Positions 34,100-41,437 of a DNA stretch of 42,541 bases are shown here, one piece after another; the stretch's first letter is position 1, and every line of letters starts with the position of its first letter. The DNA is taken from NCBI GenBank assembly GCA_050011095.1, contig JBEKJU010000023.1, positions 1-42,541 on the forward strand, written 5' to 3'. The translations under genes and the position numbers were made by a program. A model generated the notes under the pieces. It was not told where the DNA came from, ran no database searches, and saw only the letters and a list, made by a program, of their open reading frames with translations. Source of the DNA: JBEKJU01 sp050011095 (GTDB taxonomy: Bacteria > Desulfobacterota > Syntrophorhabdia > Syntrophorhabdales > WCHB1-27).

Positions 34100-35239
34100 C
34101 TACTGGTCTTTTAAGGCGTTCGTCGCGGCGGCCACACCCTTCCCCATCTCGAACGCGTACCCGAGGTCTCTCAGGGTGAACTCAAGGGCCGCGATGGCGG
34201 TGATGACATCGTACTTGTCGGCGTAGCCCAGGGTTGCGATCCGGAAGATCTTGCCCTTCAGCTGATCCTGTCCGCCTGCCCCGGTGACGCCGTACTTTTT
34301 CCACAGGGTCTTGTAGATGGCCTGCCCGTCGACGCCCTCCGGCGCAACAATGGCGGTCACGGCGGGACTCGGCGACTTGGCGAATATCTTGAGGCCGAGG
34401 GCCTGCGCCCCTTCCCTCGTTGCCCTGGCGAGGAGATCGATCCGCTTGAAGACGTTCTCCAGGCCCTCCGTCTTTATCATGCGCAGCGACTCCCTTAGCC
34501 CTATGATGAGCGAGATGGCGGGGGTGAAGTTCGTCTGGTTCTTCTCCAGGTTGGACCGTTCCTTTGCCCAGTTGAAGTAGAACCTGGGCAGCTTCGATGT
34601 CTTGTTAAACTCCCAGGCCTTGTCGCTGACACTACAAAAGGCGAGTCCGGGGGGCAGCATCAGCGCCTTCTGGGAGCCGCCCACGAGGACGTCAATATTC
34701 CATGCGTCGGCGGGCAGCTCGAAAACGCCTACGCCGGTGATGCCGTCGACGACCATGAGCGTATTCGCACGATTCTTCACGATCGTCGCAACCTCTTTGA
34801 CCGGGAACCTGACACCTGTCGAGGTCTCCGTCGCCTGCATGTAAACGGCCCTGACATCGGGATTCGCCTTGATCGTCTGCTCGATGACGGCGGGGTCGAG
34901 GGCATCACCCCACGGCAGGTCTATATTGATCGCCTCGACGCCGTATGCCTTGCATATGTTGGCCCACCGCTCTCCGAATTTCCCGCTCCTTACGCAGATG
35001 GCCTTGTCGCCCGGCGAAAGGACGTTCGTCACGGAACTTTCCATTGCCCCCGTGCCCGACGATGCAAAGATGAGCACCTCGTTCTTCGTGCCGAACACAT
35101 GCTTCAGATTCTCCCTCACCTCCGCCACGACCTCCTCGAAGAGGGGGTTCCGGTGGTGGATGATGGGTTCGGCCATTTTCAGGAGCACTTCCGGCGGAAT
35201 GGCAGTCGGGCCCGGTGCCAGTAAATATCTCTTTTCCAT
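34100..35239 (-). CDS. Class V aminotransferase (serine-pyruvate/alanine-glyoxylate type)
   Basis: A 379-residue PLP enzyme. LAPGPTAIPPEVL near the start, SSGTGAMESSV, VDGITGVGVFELP and the PLP-Lys segment GGSQKALMLPPG are typical. The start at 35239 is supported by AGGAGG 5 bases upstream. It lies directly before serA, and in many anaerobes such a gene serves as the phosphoserine transaminase partner of SerA, so a role in serine synthesis is plausible. Alternatives are alanine-glyoxylate or serine-glyoxylate aminotransferase; sequence alone does not decide. Confidence 0.85.
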   Translation of the reverse strand: MEKRYLLAPGPTAIPPEVLLKMAEPIIHHRNPLFEEVVAEVRENLKHVFGTKNEVLIFASSGTGAMESSVTNVLSPGDKAICVRSGKFGERWANICKAYGVEAINIDLPWGDALDPAVIEQTIKANPDVRAVYMQATETSTGVRFPVKEVATIVKNRANTLMVVDGITGVGVFELPADAWNIDVLVGGSQKALMLPPGLAFCSVSDKAWEFNKTSKLPRFYFNWAKERSNLEKNQTNFTPAISLIIGLRESLRMIKTEGLENVFKRIDLLARATREGAQALGLKIFAKSPSPAVTAIVAPEGVDGQAIYKTLWKKYGVTGAGGQDQLKGKIFRIATLGYADKYDVITAIAALEFTLRDLGYAFEMGKGVAAATNALKDQ

Positions 35240-35404
35240 GTATGCCTCCTTCATTTATTTGCAGACGGTGTGCGGCTCGCATAGTTTAAAAGATTTTCGC
35301 AAAAAACGTCAAGGAAAACGGTGATACCGGAAGCGGCGCCACCCTCCGCTGCACACAAAAACATTACCATGCGTCCGGACAACATGTGGTATTATATTCC
35401 TCGC

Positions 35405-36604
35405 ATGAAGAGGATTTACTTTGATCACGCCGCGACCACGCCGGTCGATCCCAGGGTCCTTGCGGCGATGCGCCCCTACTTCACGGAGCTCTTCGGCAAT
35501 CCCTCTTCGGTCCTTGTCGAAGAGGGATTGGAGCCCAGAAAGGCCATGGACGAGGCGAGGGCCAAGGTCGCGTGTCTCCTCAACGCGCGGACAGATGAGG
35601 TGATCTTTACGGCCTCGGCCACCGAAGCAAACAATATGGCCATAAAAGGTCTTGCCCTCGCGAACAGAAACAGGGGCGGCAGGATACTCTTTTCCGATAT
35701 CGAGCACTACTCGGTCTTGAGCCAGGCGGATTTCCTGAGGGACCTCGGCTTCGAGATCGACTACGTGGGGGTCGACCGGTACGGCATGGTCGACATGGAT
35801 GACCTGAAAAAGAAGGCGATGCCGGGGACAATCCTCGTCTCGATCATGCACGCGAACCTTGAGATAGGCACGATCGAGCCGATCAGGGAAATCGGCCTTT
35901 TCCTCAAGGAACGGGATATCCTCTTTCACTCGGACGGCACGGGCACGTGCGGCCGGATCCCGATCGATGTCAAGGATATGCCCGTCGACGCCATGACCGT
36001 TTCCGCCCATCAGCTCTATGGCCCCAAGGGCGCGGCCGCCCTCTATCTGCGGAAAGGCGTCCCCCTGCGGCCCATCTTCCAGGGCGGCTTCCAGGAAGCG
36101 GGCTACAGGGCAGGCACGGAGAATGTCCCGGCCATTGTCGGCTTCGGTGAGGCGAGCCGTCTCGCCTATGAAGAGATGACGGGAAGGATAGAGAGGCTCA
36201 CCGCCCTCGGGCAAAAGCTGTGGAAGGGGATCGAAAAGGAGATCGATCATTTGCATTTTACGGGCCATCCGGTAAAGAGACTCCCCGGCCACGTCAGCTT
36301 CTGGATAGAGTTCGTCGAGGGCGAATCACTCCTTATGTGGCTCAATCTGAACAATATTTCATCGGCGAGCGGGAGTGCCTGCGCCTCGAACGTGCTCGCG
36401 GCTGACGAGACCGGGCTCAAGGCCTCCCACGTGCTGACGGCGGTGGGCGTGCCCCCCGAGATATGCCACGGCTCCATCACCTTCAGTCTCGGCACGGAGA
36501 ACACGGAGGCGGAGGTCGATTCCACCCTTTCGACCCTGCCGGGGATCGTGGAAAGGCTGAGAGAGATGTCACCCCTTTACCAACACGCGCGAGGAGGACA
36601 ATAA
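35405..36604 (+). CDS. IscS/NifS-like protein with a degenerate PLP site
   Basis: A 399-residue cysteine desulfurase homologue. The fold is clear (YFDHAATTPVDPRVL, ATEANNMAIKG, EHYSVL, YRAGTENVPAIVG) and the persulfide Cys326 in SGSACAS is present. But the Schiff-base Lys of the SAHK motif is Gln203 (SAHQLYGPKG), the second Asn of the NNE motif is Leu152, and the PLP-contacting Gln is Gly180 (SDGTGTCG). With these changes normal PLP-dependent sulfur release is unlikely. It is coupled to iscU (TAATG overlap), so it may act as a scaffold partner for Fe-S assembly using sulfide. Start at 35405 is by similarity; no strong ribosome binding site is seen. Confidence 0.87.
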   Translation: MKRIYFDHAATTPVDPRVLAAMRPYFTELFGNPSSVLVEEGLEPRKAMDEARAKVACLLNARTDEVIFTASATEANNMAIKGLALANRNRGGRILFSDIEHYSVLSQADFLRDLGFEIDYVGVDRYGMVDMDDLKKKAMPGTILVSIMHANLEIGTIEPIREIGLFLKERDILFHSDGTGTCGRIPIDVKDMPVDAMTVSAHQLYGPKGAAALYLRKGVPLRPIFQGGFQEAGYRAGTENVPAIVGFGEASRLAYEEMTGRIERLTALGQKLWKGIEKEIDHLHFTGHPVKRLPGHVSFWIEFVEGESLLMWLNLNNISSASGSACASNVLAADETGLKASHVLTAVGVPPEICHGSITFSLGTENTEAEVDSTLSTLPGIVERLREMSPLYQHARGGQ

Positions 36605-36993
36605 TGGCACAGGGCCCTTATAGCGATAAGGTCATGGATCACTTTATGCATCCGCGAAACATGGGTGAGATAGAGGATCCGAGCGGCGTGGGCGAAGTGG
36701 GAAACCCCGCCTGCGGCGACGTGATGAGGCTCTACCTCAAGATTGAAAACGACACGATCGTCGATGCAAAATTCAAGACCTTCGGGTGCGGGGCGGCAAT
36801 TGCGTCGAGCAGCATGACGACGGAGCTCATAAAGGGAAAATCGGTCGATGAGGCCCTCCGCATATCGAATGAGGCCGTTGCCGAGGCGCTCGGGGGCTTG
36901 CCGCCCGCGAAGCAGCATTGCTCGGTCCTGGCCGAAGAGGCGCTTCAGGCCGCCCTCGAAGACTATAAGAAAAGACAGCGGTTGGGGGGCTAA
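36604..36993 (+). CDS. iscU: Fe-S cluster scaffold protein IscU
   Basis: A 129-residue IscU/NifU N-terminal-type scaffold. The three cluster cysteines are present in GNPACGD, FKTFGCGAAIASSS and KQHCSVLAEE, and the Asp after the first Cys is kept. YSDKVMDHFMHPRNMGEI is the usual start. GAGGAGG precedes the ATG, which overlaps the stop of the IscS-like gene. The LPPVK chaperone motif of enteric IscU is replaced by LPPAK. No hscA, hscB or ferredoxin gene follows, as expected for a minimal anaerobic IscSU pair. Confidence 0.95.
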   Translation: MAQGPYSDKVMDHFMHPRNMGEIEDPSGVGEVGNPACGDVMRLYLKIENDTIVDAKFKTFGCGAAIASSSMTTELIKGKSVDEALRISNEAVAEALGGLPPAKQHCSVLAEEALQAALEDYKKRQRLGG

Positions 36994-37246
36994 AGGCAAA
37001 GGCCCCACACCACGCTTCGCGACCGGGTGCGGGCGGACCGCACCCGGTCATCCTTCTCTACCATCATCACGGCCCTCCACAGGCTAAAACGTCCCAATGT
37101 CGCCCATACACCCCCTTCTTACCCGCCCTCTCGTGGGTGCGCCCCGATACCGGTTCGCCGTCGTGGCCGCGAATTGGCGGAAGATACCGAAAAACAACAA
37201 TAGATTCGCACTCCTGAGCCCTTGGGGGAAATCCAAAAAAAAAGAG
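36994..37246. other. Intergenic region between iscU and the dcw promoter
   Basis: Holds the terminator-like hairpin at 37021-37049. The remaining bases to the mraZ promoter show a run of A (37234-37243) just upstream of the -35, which could act as an UP element. No gene seen. Confidence 0.4.
37021..37049 (+). terminator. Strong hairpin after iscU
   Basis: Perfect 11-base stem GACCGGGTGCG / CGCACCCGGTC with a 7-base loop, 28 bases after the iscU stop. The following bases (ATCCTTCTCT) are pyrimidine-rich but not a T-run, so termination may be partial. Confidence 0.6.
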
Positions 37247-37275
37247 TTGACAAAAAAAGAGGCTCCAAGTATATT
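37247..37275 (+). promoter_or_regulatory. Sigma70 promoter of the mraZ/dcw cluster
   Basis: TTGACA at 37247-37252 and TATATT at 37270-37275 with a 17-base spacer. The start site would fall near 37282, at the first MraZ box. Confidence 0.85.
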
Positions 37276-37282
37276 GGCTCTA

Positions 37283-37319
37283 GTGGGAAGAAGTGGTATC
37301 CATGTGGTACACGGTGGGA
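37283..37319 (+). promoter_or_regulatory. Four-box MraZ operator
   Basis: Four direct repeats GTGGGA (37283), GTGGTA (37293), GTGGTA (37304), GTGGGA (37314), with 10, 11 and 10 bases between starts. This is the known arrangement of MraZ sites (TGGGN-type boxes about one helical turn apart) in front of mraZ. The array covers the predicted transcription start and the ribosome binding region, so MraZ could repress its own operon. Confidence 0.82.
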
Positions 37320-37322
37320 TAG

Positions 37323-37841
37323 ATGCTATCCGGCAGATATGAATACGCGATCGATGATAAAGGAAGGCTCAGTATTCCAGCCAAGTTCCGGGATATTCTT
37401 GCATCCCGCTGCGAACCGCAGAAGAGGCGGATCGAGGACCACTACATCACGGAAAGGGCATCGGCCAAAAAGACGGCCGGCCCGCCGGTCGAGCTGAAGC
37501 TCATCCTCACGAACCTCGACGGCTGCATCGTGGCCTATCCGGAAAGCGAATGGGAAGAGCTTCAGGGCAGAATAGCACGGTCGGCCATTGCCAGGAAGGA
37601 GGCGAAGAACTTCCTGAGGTTTTTTTATTCCGGTGCGTCCGACTGCCCGATAGACAGGCTCGGACGGATCCTCATACCGCAATATCTAAGGAATTACGCG
37701 GCAATCAAAAAGAATGTCGTCATAGTAGGGATGACTACAAAGATAGAGATATGGGCCGAAGAGGCATGGAGCGAGGTCATGAATCGGGTGACGTCGGATC
37801 CCGACCAAATGGCTGACATCGCTTCAGAACTCGACCTTTGA
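37323..37841 (+). CDS. mraZ: Transcriptional regulator MraZ
   Basis: A 172-residue AbrB-fold regulator with two MraZ repeats. The first DNA-binding motif is DDKGRLSIPAKFRD (about residues 11-24) and the second DRLGRILIPQYLRNYA (about 113-128). It represses the dcw operon. An insertion of about 20 residues between the first-domain strands (KRRIEDHYITERASAKKTAG) makes it longer than the usual 140-150. It is preceded by its own operator and overlaps rsmH by one base. Confidence 0.94.
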   Translation: MLSGRYEYAIDDKGRLSIPAKFRDILASRCEPQKRRIEDHYITERASAKKTAGPPVELKLILTNLDGCIVAYPESEWEELQGRIARSAIARKEAKNFLRFFYSGASDCPIDRLGRILIPQYLRNYAAIKKNVVIVGMTTKIEIWAEEAWSEVMNRVTSDPDQMADIASELDL

Positions 37842-38707
37842 TGGCATCTGCCCATATTCCCGTCCTCCTTGAAGAGGTGGTGCACAACCTGATCGACGTC
37901 GACGACGAGCTGCTCGTGGACGCGACGATAGGGGGCGGGGGACACGGATATTACGCACTGGAAAAGTATGGCGGTCTAAGGCTCGTGGGGATAGACGCCG
38001 ATGAAGAGGCGTTGGCCCTGGCAGGTGTTCGTCTCTCGCCTTTTAAGGAGCGGGTGCTCTTGAGAAAGGGGAACTTCAGGGATCTCGGACGCATCTTGCA
38101 GGAGGAGTCGATCGACGAGGTCGATGCGGTGCTTTTTGACCTCGGCATATCAATGTACCAGATGTCGGGCGAGAGGGGCTTCAGCTTCGCCGACGAGACA
38201 AGCCTTGACATGCGTATCGACCGGGAGGAGGCGCTCACGGCCCGGGAGGTGGTGAACAGGTATGGCTACCGCGCCCTGACGCGCATCATCCGCGAGTATG
38301 GGGACGAAGGTGACGCGGAGAGGATAGCGCGGGCAATCGCGGAGGCGAAAAAGAGGGGACCCATAACGAACGCGAAGGACCTGGCCGACATCATCGCGAA
38401 GGCAAAAAGAGGAAGGGGGAGAATCCACCCCGCCACGAAGACGTTTCAGGCCATACGGATAGAGGTGAACAGGGAGCTCGCGAATCTGGAGAAGGGCCTG
38501 CGGGATGCGACGGAGGTCGTCAAAAGGTCGGGAAGGATCGGTGTCATCACCTTTCATTCCATAGAAGACCGGATGGTGAAGATGTTTTTCAAGGACAACC
38601 CCCTCCTCGCCGCGATAACGAAAAAACCGATCAAGCCCGGCAGGGAGGAGATCATGACGAATCGGAAGGCCAGGAGCGCAAAGTTGAGGATAGCGGAGAA
38701 GCTATGA
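37841..38707 (+). CDS. rsmH: 16S rRNA (cytosine-N4) methyltransferase RsmH
   Basis: A 288-residue SAM-dependent enzyme that methylates C1402 of 16S rRNA. HIPVLLEEVVHNL, DATIGGGGHGYYAL, DLGISMYQM, the FADETSLDMRID motif and the C-terminal VITFHSIEDRMVK are diagnostic. The ATG at 37841 overlaps the mraZ stop (TGATG), and the end overlaps ftsL by four bases. Confidence 0.96.
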   Translation: MASAHIPVLLEEVVHNLIDVDDELLVDATIGGGGHGYYALEKYGGLRLVGIDADEEALALAGVRLSPFKERVLLRKGNFRDLGRILQEESIDEVDAVLFDLGISMYQMSGERGFSFADETSLDMRIDREEALTAREVVNRYGYRALTRIIREYGDEGDAERIARAIAEAKKRGPITNAKDLADIIAKAKRGRGRIHPATKTFQAIRIEVNRELANLEKGLRDATEVVKRSGRIGVITFHSIEDRMVKMFFKDNPLLAAITKKPIKPGREEIMTNRKARSAKLRIAEKL

Positions 38708-39033
38708 TCACGAAGGCGATGAGCAGAAGCGCATATATCAGGGTGGAGCGCATACGGTACAGGCGATCGCGGGTATCGCCTCTCGTCGTGGTCGCAACGG
38801 CGATTTCCTGCATTGTCGTGGCGCTGGCCTTCTTCCTTCTGACGAGTGCCTACGAAGAGGCCCGTGGCCAGTTCATGGAAAGGCTCAGAAAGGAAAAAGA
38901 GATCGTTGAGATAAATGAGGCCCTGAAAATGGAGCTAGCGGCTGTCACGCAAAAGGGCTACGTGGAATTTGCCGCGCAGGAAAGACTTGGCCTCAAACGG
39001 CCGAATGACGGGGAGGTCGTTGTCTTGAAATGA
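38704..39033 (+). CDS. ftsL: Cell-division protein FtsL
   Basis: A 109-residue bitopic protein: a basic cytoplasmic start, one membrane helix (about residues 26-47, PLVVVATAISCIVVALAFF) and a periplasmic coiled coil (about 50-90) ending in AAQERLGLKRPNDGEVVVL, the typical FtsL tail. Its position after rsmH agrees. In other bacteria it forms the FtsQLB complex that activates FtsWI. Overlaps rsmH and the next gene by four bases each. Confidence 0.88.
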   Translation: MITKAMSRSAYIRVERIRYRRSRVSPLVVVATAISCIVVALAFFLLTSAYEEARGQFMERLRKEKEIVEINEALKMELAAVTQKGYVEFAAQERLGLKRPNDGEVVVLK

Positions 39034-39983
39034 ACAAGAAGTCCAGGAAAAGGGCTTTCCTTGTTTATATCATCATGTGCCTTCTCTATGTTTCCGTCAC
39101 GTTTCGATTGCCTGAAAAAGTGAGTATGAAAAGGATGTCAGAGGACCATACGGCGCCGTCAAAAGGCATGATCTTACCGGTTGAGATTCCGGATTCCACA
39201 GACTGCAACGCCCCTCCACTCCAAAGGGCTCTATCCCCCCTGGCTGCTTCATCAGTACCGGCGGAGGCAGACGAGACAATAAAGGGACCGGACGTCAACG
39301 ACGTGCCGGCCCCGGCAGAGGAGAACCATCAAGCCGACGCCAGCCAGTCCGGGATAGAGCCCTCCCTCCTTATTACGATCCCTGTTGTTTGTCATGCCAT
39401 AAGGGAAGGATGGGTTGAAAAGGAGAGTTTGATTTTCGGAAAAAAGGATGCGTACAATAATGTCATCTGGAAAAAACCCATCGAAATCCTTAAGGATCGC
39501 GACGAAGACGGCATAAGGAATATTCTTAATACAATAGGGCAAGAACGTGTGGTCGAATTCATGAAGAAGGAAGGCTTAAGCCGGTCATCCCGGTTGAGCG
39601 CCGAGGATATCATCCTCGGCAGGGGGTACCTGGTGGACAAGGGAAGGCTGATCGCATTGTACGACAAGCACGTGGGGACGATGTGCGACGAACTCTTCCC
39701 TTTTTCGTTGGGACATATCGGGATCGCGAAGGGCAGGCAGGGATTCGAGATTACGAGCGGCAAGGGGGGGCTGAAAGTGACCGACAGGACCGCGGAGGCC
39801 GAGTGGATGATGCCAAACCTCGCGAACCTGCCAATCAGGCTCGCCATAGAGAAGCTATCCGTCCATACGTCCCGGATCAAGGTGCACGGGAACGGGCGCG
39901 TCACGAATCAGTCCCCAAGGGCCTTCGAGAGGCTGACGGGGGAGCCGGAGTGCGTGATTCAGGGGAAGGCTGAAAACGAATGA
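39030..39983 (+). CDS. Unrecognised single-pass membrane protein in the ftsI position
   Basis: A 317-residue protein with a short basic start, one membrane helix (about residues 9-26, FLVYIIMCLLYVSVTF) and a large periplasmic part. Residues about 45-110 are a Pro/Ala/Glu-rich linker; about 112-300 look folded (VVCHAIREGWVEKESLIFG, GIRNILNTIGQERVVEFM, AEDIILGRGYLVDKGRLIALYDKHVG). This slot between ftsL and murE normally holds ftsI (penicillin-binding protein 3), and the N-terminus resembles an FtsI anchor, but no SxxK, SxN or KTG motif is present. It overlaps both neighbours by four bases (ATGA), so it is made with them. I do not recognise a family. Confidence 0.75.
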   Translation: MNKKSRKRAFLVYIIMCLLYVSVTFRLPEKVSMKRMSEDHTAPSKGMILPVEIPDSTDCNAPPLQRALSPLAASSVPAEADETIKGPDVNDVPAPAEENHQADASQSGIEPSLLITIPVVCHAIREGWVEKESLIFGKKDAYNNVIWKKPIEILKDRDEDGIRNILNTIGQERVVEFMKKEGLSRSSRLSAEDIILGRGYLVDKGRLIALYDKHVGTMCDELFPFSLGHIGIAKGRQGFEITSGKGGLKVTDRTAEAEWMMPNLANLPIRLAIEKLSVHTSRIKVHGNGRVTNQSPRAFERLTGEPECVIQGKAENE

Positions 39984-41437
39984 AGCTCAGGGAACTCCTG
40001 GCCGGTATGCCCGTGATCGCACTCACAGGCGATCCCCCGGGGGGACAGGAGATCACGGGGATCACCAAGGACTCCAGGGAGGTCCGCGAAGGGTTCATGT
40101 TTTTCGCCACGGGCTCGGGAACGTCTTATCTCGCGGATGCCCTCACGAACAGGGCCTCGGTCATCGTTTCCGAAGGGCCGCTGCCCGTTGATGTCCCCTG
40201 CCACGTGGTCACCAGGGACGCGCGGCAGCTCCTTGCGCGCGTTGCGGCGAGGTTCTACGGCCTTCCCTCGCGCACGATGCATGTGACGGGCATTACGGGC
40301 ACCAACGGAAAAACGACCGTGAGCTATCTCATAGAGTCGATTCTGCGCGCGTCGGGCAGGCCGGCGGGCGTGATCGGCACCATCTCCTACCGCTACAACA
40401 ACCACGTACGCAAAGGGCCTAACACGACGCCGGGATCCGTGGAGATCCAGTCGCTCCTCTCGGACATGAAGGAGGAGGGCGTCCGGTACGCGGTCATGGA
40501 GGTCTCTTCCCACGCCCTCGATCAGAGCCGGGTCGATGGGGTCGATTTCGATTGCGCCATATTCACGAACCTCACCCACGACCACCTCGATTATCATGGC
40601 GATGCGGAGCACTACAGAAGGGCCAAGGCCCTCCTCTTCCACCGCTGCCTGAGAGAGAGCGCGAAGGAGAGGAAATACGCGGTCATCAATATCGATGATC
40701 CGAGTGCGGCCTCTCTCATTCCGGCGCCTCCCGTCACGACATTGACATACGGCACGTCGGCTCGGGCCGACGCATACGCCACGTCCATAGACGAGGACAT
40801 CGACGGTCTTACGGTGAGCCTTTCCGTCTGCGGCGCACGGGTGGAGGTATCGACCCCCATGGTGGGCCTTTTCAACGTCTCGAATATCCTCGCGGCCGCG
40901 CTTTTCGGCCATGCCGCGCATGCGGCGCCGGAGGCGGTCGCCTCGGGTATCGCGTCGCTCGCGGGGGTGCCGGGAAGGCTGGAAAGGGTCGCAACGGACA
41001 GGGGTTTTCACGTTTTTGTCGACTATGCCCACACGCCCGACGCCCTGCAGAAGACAATGGAGACCCTCAACCGCGTCCGCGCGGGCAGGTTGATCGTCGT
41101 GTTCGGTTGCGGCGGCGACAGGGACAGGACGAAAAGACCCGTCATGGGCCGGATCGCCTCGACACTTTCGGATGTTGCGATCATCACGTCGGACAATCCG
41201 CGCACGGAGGAGCCCCTGTCGATTATCGAGGAGATCAAGGCGGGTATCACGGGAAACGGCTTCACGACCATAGAGGACAGGAAAGCGGCCATCGCCGAGG
41301 CGATCGCCATGGCAAAAGAGAAGGATGTGGTGCTCGTCGCGGGAAAGGGCCACGAGGATTATCAGATTATCGGGAAGGTCACCTATCCCTTCAGCGACAG
41401 GGAGGTGATCGAGGAGTATCTCCGTGTGGCGTCTTGA
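39980..41437 (+). CDS. murE: UDP-MurNAc-tripeptide ligase MurE (meso-diaminopimelate-adding)
   Basis: A 485-residue ligase. The ATP site TGTNGKT (106-112), TNLTHDHLDYHG, the carbamylated-Lys region YRRAKALLF and the substrate-selecting DNPR motif (405-408), which specifies meso-diaminopimelate, are present. It adds the third residue to the peptidoglycan stem peptide in the cytoplasm. The start overlaps the upstream unknown gene by four bases and the murF GTG lies inside its end. Confidence 0.96.
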   Translation: MKLRELLAGMPVIALTGDPPGGQEITGITKDSREVREGFMFFATGSGTSYLADALTNRASVIVSEGPLPVDVPCHVVTRDARQLLARVAARFYGLPSRTMHVTGITGTNGKTTVSYLIESILRASGRPAGVIGTISYRYNNHVRKGPNTTPGSVEIQSLLSDMKEEGVRYAVMEVSSHALDQSRVDGVDFDCAIFTNLTHDHLDYHGDAEHYRRAKALLFHRCLRESAKERKYAVINIDDPSAASLIPAPPVTTLTYGTSARADAYATSIDEDIDGLTVSLSVCGARVEVSTPMVGLFNVSNILAAALFGHAAHAAPEAVASGIASLAGVPGRLERVATDRGFHVFVDYAHTPDALQKTMETLNRVRAGRLIVVFGCGGDRDRTKRPVMGRIASTLSDVAIITSDNPRTEEPLSIIEEIKAGITGNGFTTIEDRKAAIAEAIAMAKEKDVVLVAGKGHEDYQIIGKVTYPFSDREVIEEYLRVAS

